A stretch of DNA of 64,000 nucleotides from positions 18,769,001 to 18,833,000 of the forward strand of contig NC_056766.1 of the NCBI RefSeq assembly GCF_018687715.1. Reading direction: 5' to 3'. The stretch comes from Carya illinoinensis (Eukaryota; Streptophyta; Magnoliopsida; Fagales; Juglandaceae). A program made the translations under genes and the position numbers. Below the pieces are notes generated by a model. It was not told the origin of the DNA and did no database searches. It saw only the letters and a program-made list of their open reading frames with translations. Of this stretch, positions 1-11,315 are shown one piece after another (position 1 is the stretch's first letter; every line of letters starts with the position of its first letter).

Positions 1-2160
1 CAAGTCTTGAATCCACTACTAATTGATGTTGTGTATGTAGTGTTGTAATAAGGAAATCAATGAATGTTATTGGAGATTCTGTAATGAAGGAAAATATTGC
101 AGAGAAGGGTTTGGTAAAATTAGTCAAAGTGTCATACGTAAATTCAGTGTTTACAATGAGAAATACTTGGTTGAATTACTACAAATTTGGTTCCCTTTCT
201 ACAAGTTCTTCCCCTATGTAGTAGACTTCTAATCAAGGTCAATGAATCTGCTATCTATCATTGCTACAATTTTTGCTCCATTATTTAGTTGTTTGTTTGC
301 ATCATCTTATCTTATGTCATGTCCTATAAAGCAGTTTGATATCATAAACTATTGAAGATGTGTAAGAATGGTGGTATACAGGGGAGTTTTTTAGACTTGT
401 GGGCCTTGGGCTTAAGCAAGCAAAACTATTTAATTGCTTGCTTATTGTGCTTGTCCTGCCCAGACATATTGGCTTCTTCCATAAATTTGGCATATATGTT
501 TCTTTATTTATAGGCCATAAATAGATAGTTATTGCTAGTTGCCAACTTGCCATTTGCAGACAATCTTCACTTGATACCTCTCATTCACGAAGATTGTTCA
601 ATAATATTGATACCTCTCATTCACGAAGCAACAAATAGGTGCTATGCTAGATGAGATGGATGAGTTATCTCCTAGTACCCAACTGAAAAATAGGTAATCA
701 TATAAGAAGTTACCTTTGACTTGGTCCATTATGTTCTATGTCTTGCAAAAATGTATACTAAACTACACTTGTAAGCTTTTCATCATATTGGAACTTAATA
801 AAGATGTTTAATCATTGTGTTTGTTTTATTAAATTTAAGGAATTGGTTAGTAACCTTGTTCATCATGGGGGAGGCAATATGCAACACAATTGGTGGAAAT
901 AATGACAACCAGCCCACAATTTCATACCAAGTCAAAAGCTTGAAGGAGTAAGTTTTGAGCTATTTCAAATATTTGATGATACTTATTCAAGAAGACTTCT
1001 TTTGTTGTGTTTCTATAATCCCACATTTTTTTCTCTAAGCATTATTTGTGTTGTCCTCTTGCCGCATTCCTATAAACATCCAAGCATGCTTGCCTTTCAG
1101 ACCAAATCTAGGGCCTCCATGGCACGTATATTGCTTCTATACTTATTAAAAATGGAAGACCCCACTCACATGCATGCATGCCCTTTGTTTGTTTAGTATC
1201 ATTGGAGACTCATACAGGCCATATGACTTAATTGCATGGAATTTGACTTGCAAGCACATTGTCCCATGTCCCACCCCCATTAACTACTGCTTATGATTTA
1301 TTCTCCATGTCATTTTATTTTTATGAAATTTTCCAACAAGCATTTCTTAGTTATGGTTTTTGTAGGTCAAGCTGATTAGACACCCATTATTTTACAGGTA
1401 ATTTGGCTTCACTTATGTTGATGTTTGAGCATGGAATGGAGTTGGATAAAAATAAATTATTTTGAAGTGTTGGGATAAAGATGAGTTTGTAAAGCATGAT
1501 TTGGTATTGGTTTCTAAAACTTGAATGTATTGGAAATGGATAAGTTTGTAAAAACAAATGTAAATTTTTCTAATATTTTATTTTTAAATTATTATAAGTG
1601 TCAATTTTGATCTCTAATGTTGGAATATATTTATTTAAACCTATATTAGACTATTTATTATGATTATTTTCGGCTAAGTCTCTCTTCTTCTTTTTTTGTT
1701 TCTTTTTTCTTTTCTTTTTTTTTTTGCATTTTTTTTTCTAAAATATATTAGCTTTTGCCATGAATGTAACTTGTGGCAAATACATTTTTCCGGTAGCTAT
1801 TACAAATTTGCCACCAAACTGTAGACTTTCATGAAAAATGAACATTAGCAATCATACAAGATGGTGGGAAAAAGATGGACTTTGACAACTATAATTCATT
1901 TTGGCACCACGAAGTCTATTACAAACATGTTTTTGGCACAACAAAATATATCACAAAAAACTTTATGCCACCATATTTTCCATGAATACTATCGTGAGAA
2001 TTGTATTATTTTCAACCATAGAGATTAGTGGGTAAATAAATTTAAAGCACCACAAGGGCTTAAATCCAAAAAGCTTTTGCCATGAGCCAAACTAGTTTTT
2101 ACCAAAAATTAGATTTGTGGAAAAAAAATTTCTTTTCCATGAAAAAAAAATTGTGAAAAA
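1..2160. other. AT-rich intergenic DNA, no gene seen
   Basis: No open frame here resembles a protein family I know and no splice-consistent exon chain is visible. A T-rich tract lies at about 1685-1740. The part from 1740 to 2160 is rich in short near-repeats of the type 'ttgccac / gtggcaaa', which looks like old transposon debris, but I cannot assign a family. Confidence 0.5.
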
Positions 2161-2900
2161 AATAGTATTCACCACTTATTATATGTCACGAACAACCCAC
2201 GAACGCATGCATGTCTTGACATCAAATGACTAGAAAGGAAAAAGCTCTAGTCTCGTTGATGGGCGACGGTGAAAGAAGTACAGAAAATGGGGATGGCAAA
2301 GTTGGTAGTATAACGAATGGGGGGGCAAAGTTTGTCGACTGGCCTTGGTGATCGGGGCTACGTACAACATCATATAGCACGTGGATCTTCTGCAATACTA
2401 TAGGAATCTCGGCGGCACAGACTCTTTTTGGGTTGGCTGGTAGCTATCAATCATCACTCGACATCCTGCCATGGTGGTGTGTCCTTATCTCTCGCATCAA
2501 GCGATCAGCCTGCAGTTACAACATCAAACATAATTACCAATTAGAAAGGTTGTATTAATATATTCACTCCTGCTAGATACAGTCGGGGCGCAGTCGTTGA
2601 TTGCCACGTTGGATTATTTTTAAAAAAAAAAACAAACAAAAGATGAAACGCGCAAAATAAGAAAGCAAATAAACTCAAAACGGAGTTTGGGTCGTCCGGT
2701 TCCCTTTGTGCCTCGCGTTCGATCATACTGAAGCTCCATTGGTCGGTCATGTGTTTCTCCATCCTCCATCGTCCATCGTTATCCTCATTTGAGGTGCTTC
2801 CATCCTTTTAGTAGCCTAGAAGCTCTGGTCGACTTTTTCAGGTTCCGTTGTGCCTCGCATTCGATCATCAGTGGGTACCATTGGTCGTGTGTTTCTCCAT

Positions 2901-3260
2901 CCTGCTTTCATATTTTCTAAACTGAAAAAAAAGTTCTTTTCCATTTCTTTTGTGATTGCATTGGCAAAGTCCATCATTTGGTACAAATGCTAGGTGGGTT
3001 TTAATGTCAAAACTGGAAACTTTTACTTGTGTATGTTTAGCTACTGAGAAAACAAATATGTGTATGTTTAGCGACCGAGAAAACAAATATCTTGGCCATA
3101 CCTGCTTTCATATTGTCTAAACCCAAAATAAATTTCTTTTCCATTTCTTCTATGATTGCTTTGGCAAAGTCCACTTAGTGGTACAAATGCAGGTGGGTTT
3201 TAATGTCAAAATAGAAAACTATGATGTAGTGTATGTTTAGCTACCGAGAAAAGAAAAGAA
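2901..3260. repeat. Tandem duplication, about 200-bp period
   Basis: The stretch beginning 'cctgctttcatatt' at 2901 recurs at 3101 with the same order of landmarks: 'ttttccatttctt', 'ggcaaagtcca', 'ggtacaaatgc', 'ggtgggttttaatgtcaaaa' and 'gtgtatgtttagctac'. The period is 200 bp, with scattered substitutions and small indels, so it is an old direct duplication. A weaker related duplication lies just before it (about 2697-2766 against 2841-2900, both reading 'gtgcctcgc.ttcgatcat' and 'gtgtttctccatcct'). Confidence 0.8.
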
Positions 3261-3541
3261 AACCTTCATCCAAAACTAGACCTAACTTAGGTAGGCCATG
3301 TGTTGGCAGAAACCTTATCTCCATTTGGAAGTTTTATGTTGTCAATGGGAACATTTTCGCCATAATACATTATTCTAGTCTATTTTATTGTTGAATGAAA
3401 AACTTTGTAATAGTGTTTTAATGGAATTTGCTTTTCCATTACGAATTTCCTTATTTTTTAAAATTAAAATGCTTAAGAAGTTTAGGCAGCCCAAGGGTTT
3501 AATTTAATTTTTTCTATTGTTAAAATATTGTGGAGAATTTG

Positions 3542-3573
3542 TTTTTTTTTTTTTTGGGGGGGGGGGGGGGGGG
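3542..3573. repeat. T14-G18 homopolymer junction
   Basis: Fourteen T are followed directly by eighteen G. The G run could form G-quadruplex DNA, and its exact length may be an assembly estimate. Confidence 0.9.
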
Positions 3574-3942
3574 TTATGACCTGGAAGTCTCATCAATACA
3601 AGAACTTATTTATGTAAATTACATTTCCATAAATTGCATGCAAATAGTCATATTTGTAATAACTAAAATATGCACAATAAGAGGGAGGTGTGGATTTTTA
3701 CATGGCCATATTACAAGTACTTCAAAGCTAGGCCCTAACACTTACAACATATTAAAATCATGAATAAGAAGGAAACAAAATTGGTCGCTAAACCCAATTT
3801 TTATGCAGCAATGGATTAGAACAACATAAACCAGTAATCACCAAAGGAGATGTCATGATTTTGAGAGTTCTTATTATCTTAACCTACTTGTGATGATTTT
3901 GGTCCAATAAAAATGAATGTACAATTTTTTTGTGTATTTCAG

Positions 3943-6900
3943 TTTGTCAGCATGGGAAAAGGGGAAGAAAACCCATCTCCTTCAACACCATCTAGCTCCA
4001 ATCCCCCAAGCTCGGTATGCTATATCATTTTTTACATTTTTTAGGATTCATAAACGCTCCAATACAGCTAATTATCATTCTAATTTTTATGTTAGGACAT
4101 CCCAACAACTACTCCAAATCCCCCAAATTACATCCACAGTTACTATGGACTAGTGCCTACTTGGTCACCGGCTTTTATGCCATATCTGGATATATATCAA
4201 TATCCAACCAACATGTAGATGGTGATGCAACCTAGATATTGTCCCTTTTTTTCATTTGTTTTTCTTATGTTTATGGAAGTTTAATTGTTTTATTTTTTTG
4301 GCAGAATGATAGTTACCCATTTCAATATGGGATGGGACTCCAGTGGAGCTCATGGCTACAAGCTCCGGAACCCAAGAAAGAGTTGGTCAAGAGGATACAC
4401 CCAGTTGTAGGGAAACAGGAGCTCCATGTTCCTCCTCTAGAGTTGATGAACAATGTGAAGAGGATAGGCTAAATTCACCAGAAACCAACAATGGCACTGC
4501 TGAGACACCTGAGTGTGACGAAATGTATGGTGGTGATATGATTGAGGAGCCAAAAGCGAGGATGGAGTTTAATTCTTTTGAGGAATTAATGAGCTATTAT
4601 AATCTATATGCTAAGAAATGTGGGTTTGGATCCATGACACAAAGAAGTGAGAAGGATGCCAATGGAGTTGTGAGATATGTGACCTTTGGTTGTGCCTGTG
4701 GGGGAAAGGCTCGGAATAGGACGATGAATGTCGCCAAACCACGCCCGACAGGAAAGACTGACTGTAAGGCAATGATTAATGCCTTAAAAAGTTGAAGGAA
4801 AAATGTGGTTGACCACAGTCCATAATACCCATAACCATGGACTGAGTCCACATAAATCCCGTTTCTTCTGATGTAATCGCCAAGTTAGTGAGGCTATAAA
4901 AAAAGTACTAGATACTAATGATTTGCCTGTCTTTTGAATGAACAAGAGTTTCGGATCTCTTGTGGTTGGTGCAGAATGATTTGAGAACCTCCCATTTTTT
5001 GAAAAAGATTGCCGCAACTACATCGATAAGGCAATACATCTTAGACTTGAAGCAGGTGGTGCTGGAGCGCTTCGAGACTATTTCTCTAGGATGCAATAAA
5101 AGAATCCAGGATTCTATGCCTTGATGGATTTAGATGATGATGGGAGACTAAAAAATATATTTTGGGCATATCCACGGAGTAAAGCAGCTTATAAAACTTT
5201 TGGTGATGTGATAACATTTGACACCACGTATCTGACAAACAGATATGGGATGCCCTTTGCACTCTTTGTGGGTGTAAACCAACATGGCCAGTCGATTCTC
5301 TTGAGAGCAGGGTTAATTTCAAGTGAGGACACCGAGACTTTTACATGGTTATTTCAGACCTGCCTACAGTGTATGGATGGTATAGCCCCGCCAGCTATTA
5401 TCACTGACCAAGATAAAGCAATGAAAAATGTTATATCTATTCTATTTCCTAATAGCCGGCATAGATTTTGCCTGTGGCATATACTAAAAAAAGTCCCGAA
5501 GAAGCTTGGCTCCCATCGTGCCTACAAAAGTGGCTTGAAAACTCAGATAATGAAATGTGTGTATGATAGTCAAAAAATTAAGGAGTTTGAGAAATCGTGG
5601 GAAGAATTGATATGCACATACTCATTGGAAGAGAATGTCTGGTTGCAAAGTTTGTATGCTGAGCACGCGCAATGGGTACCAGTATTCCTAAAAGACTATT
5701 TTTGGGCTGGCATGAGTACTACACAATGAAGTGAGAGCATGAATGCATTTTTTGATGGATATGTTCATGCGAAAACTAATTTAAAGGAGTTTGTGGACCA
5801 ATTTGACAATGCCTTGAAAAAGAAAATTGAGAATGAAATCAGCTCGGACTTCCACTTATTTAGCGTTTCCATTCCTTGCATATCTAGATCTCTAATCGAA
5901 AAGAGATTCCAAGAGTTGTATACAAATGCAAAATTCAGGAAAATTCAACAGCAAATTATGGGTGTACTCGATATGGATCCATCACTACTTAGACATGATG
6001 GTGTGACGAAGACATATTTGGTAGAAGATGAAATTCGTGTTGAGGAGTTCACTAAACATGTTACATATTATGTGGACTTTAATGTGGAAGAATGTGATGC
6101 TAAGTGTTCGTGTGGGTTATTTCAGATGAGAGGGATACTATGTAGACATATCTTGGCCATATTCAAGTGTAATGGGATAAAATCCTTGCCAGATAGATAC
6201 ATTTTAGATCGATGGAGGAAGGACATCAAACGGAGATACACGTTAATCCACAATAGTTATGACCCTGGGTCTCAACGGGAAGATACTAACAGATATTCAA
6301 GTCTATTCAATATCTGTTATCAGATGATTACCCTTGCAGCAGGTTCGAAAGATCATACTAAGGATGCTACTAAAAAGTGATATTCCATGATTGAGTTATA
6401 TCATCACGAGCATCCAGCCCCTCCAATGACTTAAACGGGTTCTGATGTTGGTTGCACAACAAATGCCACAGTTGGTAGTTCGCAACAAGTACTCAGTCCA
6501 AGAGTTGTGTGAGGAAAAGGCAGACCCCCATCTCTAAGAAGAGCATTCAGGATGGAGCAAGACTTGCGGAAAGTTAAAGCGAGGACGAAGAAAACAACTG
6601 TAAAGGGAAAACGTAAAGAGGTTCAAAGATATTAATAACAATAATATTTGCCATATACATGTTTATTTGAAAGTATTTCTTTATGAAAATATAGATACAT
6701 TTTTGACTTTATACATTTTACTTGATAACTAGCAAGATGAAGGATATACGCCAGCCCAAGACACGCATAGGAATTTATTTGGGCCATCTGAGATAAATAT
6801 CCAGGTATACACATGTTTTTGTAATAATAAATTGGAAGTTTTTTTATTAAAGTATTTAAATCTTGCAATACATTACTTATATTTGGGTTATTTTTGTTAC

Positions 6901-7125
6901 CTATTTATTACTAGACTGTCGCAGTGAGCTCAGCTCTAGACATGAGTGGAACCCAAAATATGGTTGGGAGTCAAGAAAGTGTAATATTTCTAAACTTTCA
7001 TTTATATTAATAGTCATATTGAAGTCACAATAATATTTGCTATTTATTACTTACAGATACAACTTGGGTTTGATGGATCACAAAGTGTGCAACTTGGGTT
7101 CGATGCTTCACAACCGATGCAATGA
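3943..7125 (+). pseudogene. FAR1-related (FRS/FHY3) MULE-transposase-derived pseudogene
   Basis: This is a decayed copy of the FAR1/FHY3 family, plant transcription factors derived from Mutator-like transposases. Recognisable parts in order are: a proline/serine-rich leader exon (about 3943-4014, ATG at 3952); a FAR1 DNA-binding domain (about 4565-4790, pattern F-EEL-YY-YA-GFG and a C-x-C-GKA motif); the MULE transposase core (5121-5729, first Asp in FDTTY at 5220, second in ITDQD at 5406); and a SWIM zinc finger, CxC...CRH, at about 6104-6160. A basic tail (RPPSLRRAFR) ends near 6620. Small 3' exons are plausible at 6735-6804, about 6914-6990 and 7057-7125. One extra A near 4785-4790 shifts the frame. 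After that, in-frame stops lie at 4869, 4935, 4977, 5097, 5727, 6378, 6432 and 6510, so no full protein can be made. Whether the parent was a mobile MULE or a domesticated FRS gene is open; I saw no terminal inverted repeats. Confidence 0.88.
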
Positions 7126-7312
7126 TATGGTAAACTCAGCTAATTTCTGTAATTATTTGTGGGAGAAATGTGGGTTTTAGATATGACTTCTCATTGAATA
7201 TTTTTAATTTAGAGGGATGCAAGAGCATTTTTCTCTACGGATGTGTGCTGCTGATTTTTTTTTGAATGATTGGATGAAGAAAGCTTGGCAACACCCAATG
7301 ATTGACCAAATG

Positions 7313-7880
7313 GTTGGAAGAAATATTGCAAGTGATAGGTTGGGGCCATTATTTTTGTAAAGCTTCATATGGTTGGTGGTTATAGTTTTGTAATTATTTT
7401 TGTTGGAAAAAATCTTGGAAGTGATAGGTTGGGGCCATTATTTTTGTAAAGCTTAATATGGTTGGTGGTTATATTTTTGTAATTATTTTTGTTGGAAGAA
7501 ATCTTGGAAGTGATAGGTTGGGGCCATTATTTTTGTAAAGAAATATTGTTGGTGATATGTTTTATAATTAAATTTGTAACCTTGTTAAGCTTGGTGGTTA
7601 TAGTTTTGTAATTATTGTAGTTGGGAGAAATATTTGCAAGTGATAGGTTTCATAATTAAATTTGTAAGAAGGTTTGCTTGGTGGTACTAGTTTTGTGAAT
7701 ATTTTAGTTGGAAGAAATATTGAAAGTGACAGGTGTTGTAACCTTGTTTTGTAAGAAGGAAAGCTTCCAAGAGTTATAGTTTTGTAATTATTTTTGTTGG
7801 AAAAGATGTTGGTAGTGAATTAAATTTGTAATTATTTTTGTAGTTAGGAAAGATTGGTATTTTAACATATTTGTGACAGG
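7313..7880. repeat. 89-bp tandem repeat array
   Basis: The unit starting 'gttggaagaaat' begins at 7313, 7402 and 7491, an exact 89-bp period. It contains the block 'gtgataggttggggccatta' (at 7332, 7421 and 7510). After about 7540 the copies become partial and degenerate ('gttggaagaaat', 'agtgataggt', 'gttttgtaattatttt') and fade out near 7880. The array lies between the convergent FAR1-like and GRF genes. Confidence 0.9.
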
Positions 7881-8550
7881 TTTTTGTTGGAAGAAATCTA
7901 GTATTTACAGGTTTTGTAAATATTTTTAGGAAAAGAAGTTTTGGGGGTAGGAGTTTTCTTTACAGGTTTTGATGCAAAACGCAGCAAGTATTTTGCTTGG
8001 TGGGAAGCTACGGCTCCATTATGCATGCCAGGATACAAAGCAGTAGATGATGGGAAGAAAAGATGTTATAGTTTTGTATGAAGATTGTGGGAGTAGTTGT
8101 GGTTAGAGTAGGATGATTATGGATGGCTCAATTACGTGACCTCCCTTCAAAAAGATGCACTACGGAAATCTGTAAATCGGCCTCACCAAATGAACCAGTT
8201 TGGCAAGTTTGACAAATGAACCAATCTGTACTCAAATACGACTTGGTACCCAAAACCAATCTATATAGTTTTGCATATATGGTACCAACATATTATATCC
8301 AATTGTCTTCTCAAACCGCAATTCTGTGCTCATAATTCTAGTCACAATAATATTTGATCATTTCTCTAAAAAGTTGGTTCTACATGGAGGATATTAAACC
8401 ACCATCACAAAATATGTCTAACATGTCACATAAACCACCATTCAGACTAAACTACAGCCCAATTCTCTAAATAACTTATAACACAATTATACAAATCTAA
8501 TAACTAAATATCTTGTAACACTTACAATTTCAACAACTAGACATAAACAA
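7881..8550. other. Non-coding spacer between convergent genes
   Basis: No coding frame is recognised here. It lies between the tandem array and the stop codon of the minus-strand GRF gene, so the part nearest 8550 is probably that gene's 3' untranslated region. Confidence 0.4.
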
Positions 8551-9125
8551 CTAACAACTCAATAAATAACAACAAACAACTAGTACAAAACCCCAAAACA
8601 CTCGGGGTAGCATGTGTGAACGTCTTAGAACAGCTTCTCTCTCAAGAAGAAGCAATTCCTTTTCCCGAACCTCCTGACTTCTACTGGATAGCACCATCTC
8701 TCTCTTCTCAATGTCGTCCACAATATTATGGAGCTCAATCTCCCTCTTTACGACATCCTTGAGTCTCTTCTCGAGCTCCTCCTCCTTCATTAACAGTTCA
8801 ATTTTTTTAACTTGTAGATCGGCCTCTATGCATTCAACACCATCTGCCCATTTGAAAAACCTGTAGTATGGTAATCCCTGAAATTTGCCCACATATATAA
8901 AAAAAAAAATGTTAGATGTATGTAATAATGTAGAATATATTAAAGAAGTTACAATACAAGTCATGTAGTTACCTTTGTGTTGTATTTTGGACACCCTAAG
9001 AAGGGTCGTTCAAGATTTCTTTTAGTATTTGAATATCTTAATGTAGCTTCAACCTCACAGAAGCACAATGGTTGACCCAAAGTACGTTTGCCAAAGGATG
9101 AAGAAGACAGTGATGATGATGACAT
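8551..9125 (-). CDS. Small GRF-type zinc finger protein with coiled coil and C-terminal membrane segment
   Basis: Two exons fit perfectly: 9125-8973 (donor AAG|GTAACT) and 8877-8551 (acceptor CAG), both phase 0, giving 159 residues. Residues 1-19 are Ser-rich. Residues 20-62 match the zf-GRF pattern: C21-x-C23, a S-N-T-x-R-N-x-x-R-P-F core, C45, then F-F-K-W61. The usual fourth zinc ligand appears replaced by Tyr56. Residues about 68-135 are a highly charged heptad-like coiled coil (KEEELEKRLKD, REKELLLLERE). The last 20 residues (FWGFVLVVCCYLL) form a probable membrane anchor. Short plant proteins of this layout are numerous, largely uncharacterised and often found in or near transposons, so this may be a transposon passenger rather than a host gene. 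The start was chosen at the ATG just before the Ser-rich run; an in-frame ATG lies at 9161. The function is unknown. Confidence 0.75.
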
Positions 9126-10500
9126 TCTAACATATACCAAAATCACAATGGTAATGCACACACATCAAAAGACACGCAGAAATGGGAAAAACTCTATTTT
9201 TCCCAGTGAATCATCATGTTGAAGAAGTCAAGTAGATATAAATGTTCAATCAAGCAATACAACTGGAAATCAGTAAATTTTACTTACGTAGCAGACATGA
9301 AACAAATGTATTCTGTATGATTTTCTAGAATAAACAAAATAATTTTTTTTAAATCATACATAGGGTTGTATGTATTTTCCAGAATAAGAGCTGCATAGGA
9401 ATATCACTAATAAGTATTACCTCCAGTCATGAATGTTGTCCACTTAGACCTAAAGGTTATATTAATTGATAAATTTACTAACTGGAACATTGAAGCTGAT
9501 GAGAAAAAAGCTTGCATGCTAATATTCACAGATTCCATGCGTGTATATTTCTGCATATTAGATGGCCAGATTCCATTCTAATGTCAGATTCTATAACTTG
9601 CAATAGCGGTCAATATTTCAGTCTCACCCACCATGGTTTTCCATAAATAACCCATAAACTATTATAAGCTATATGTAAATATCTTTATATTCAAGCAATC
9701 ATACTTCTTCTCGTCCATTAACAAGTTGTCCCTATCATCCAACATTGAGCTTGGTGATATAAGTCATTTAATGTTGCTGTTAACATGCCTCATCTGAAAA
9801 TCCCACTAATGTACTTTATCTTAACACATTCAATTATTAAAAACGTCTCTTATTAGTCAAACTGAGAAGAACATCATTTACATGAGCAGGATGCTCACTT
9901 TATTCTTAGCAAATAAAGCTTACTTTGATGTCATTTATGATAAGAAATTTAACCTCCCCAAGATCATAAGGAATGTGAGGCAAGTGATTGTCTAACTATA
10001 AGTGTTAATGTGCAATGTCAATTATTTATGGTGCAACCAGATCATGCCTACCCTCACACAACTTACAAAGCATATCATTAACACTAGCATTATACACATA
10101 TTCTTTAATGGATCCCACACTAATCCAAGCATTAATCCAGGAATACAATGCACATAAACCACCGTAATAACCCATTCACTAGTCGAAGCATTATTTTCAG
10201 AAAAACCCATTCACTAATCCAAGCATTAATCCAGGAATACAATGCACATAAACCACAGCCATAACCCATTCACTAGTCCAAGCATGATTTTTTGAAAAAT
10301 CCATTCACTAATCCAAGCATTCAAAAGGAATACAAAAGCAAATAACAGACTACGAGAAAATAATGCATAATACAAAAATAATAAAAAAAATATTATCCTT
10401 CCACCTGGACCGGACAAGGGTGAGTGTCTTCCAAAGTGTGTTGATCACCTTCTTCTACGATTAGAGTTTCGGGATGACGGTAAGTGGAAGAACAATGATT
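9126..10500. other. AT-rich upstream region of the GRF gene
   Basis: No recognisable coding sequence. A short direct repeat built on 'cccattcactaatccaagcatt...ggaatacaatgcacataaacca' occurs two to three times between about 10110 and 10330. Confidence 0.45.
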
Positions 10501-10504
10501 TTGG

Positions 10505-10546
10505 TTAGGGTTAGAGTTAGGGTTAGGGTTGGGGTTGGGGTTAGGG
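10505..10546. repeat. Telomere-like hexamer tract (TTAGGG / TTGGGG)
   Basis: Seven contiguous hexamers read TTAGGG, TTAGAG, TTAGGG, TTAGGG, TTGGGG, TTGGGG, TTAGGG. The usual plant telomere unit is the heptamer TTTAGGG, so this is not a typical plant telomere remnant. On the minus strand it reads as CCCTAA-type telo-box motifs, which occur in plant promoters and 5' leaders. Confidence 0.85.
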
Positions 10547-10694
10547 ATGGGATGAAGGAAAATGGGCTGGGTTAGGAGGGCAGTAGATCTACTAGCTCAT
10601 CTTCGAGGGAGGTGAGAACTCGGGAGGAAGGGAAATGGAAGGAGATCGAGGGAGAGAAAATGCTCGAACAAAGAGAGGGCGTTCAGGGGGGTTT

Positions 10695-10860
10695 TGACGG
10701 AGATAAACACAGATTGGGGCTTCGAAACCCAGCCTATCAAGAACAGAGATAAACACATATTGGGGCTTCGAAACCCAGCCTATCAAGAATAGAGATAAAC
10801 AGAGATTGGGGTTTTGACGAAGATAAACACAGCCTATCAAGAATAGAGACCGTCTTCGAA
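10695..10860. repeat. 46-bp minisatellite
   Basis: The unit 'agataaacac...ttggggcttcgaaaccc' plus 'agcctatcaaga' begins at 10701, 10747 and 10793, a period of 46 bp, with a shortened last copy ending near 10860. Related 'gagataaacac' and 'cttcgagagtgataaaca' pieces continue to about 11060. The repeat produces a repetitive open frame on the minus strand, which I do not regard as a gene. Confidence 0.85.
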
Positions 10861-11315
10861 ACCCTAACCGAAGGAAGGAAGGGGTTTTGATGGAGATAAA
10901 AACAGATTGGGGCTTCGTGTTTTCGAAACACAGAGAGGAAGGAAAGAATCTTCTAGGTTTGTAAGCTTCGAGAGTGATAAACACATAGAGGCACGATCGA
11001 AGGAGATAAACACAGAGGAAGGAAGAAAGCTTCGAGAGTGATAAACATAGAGAGGGTCTTCAGGAAGGAAATAGAGAAAATGGGGGATCTGATCGACACG
11101 AGATGAAGTGAGACCATCTAAAACAAAACGATGTCGTTTTGATTTTTCCACGTCAGCACGACTGCCCCACGCTTGCACATGCTGACTGCATCTAGACTTT
11201 TTCTAATATATTAAAGGCAAAATAAAAGATAAGTTGTCCGGGTCGAAAACAGATCTTCGGTTTTGGGTGGTATTTTATAAGAGATAAACCATTTGTGTTT
11301 ACGGACATTCATGTT

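Noticed and set aside
10505..10546. True interstitial telomere or chromosome-end relic
   Set aside because: Only about 42 bp, hexameric rather than TTTAGGG, and without subtelomeric context.
10592..11178. Repetitive minus-strand frames with LDRLGFEAPICVYL-type repeats
   Set aside because: They arise from the 46-bp minisatellite. They overlap in several frames and lack splice or family support.
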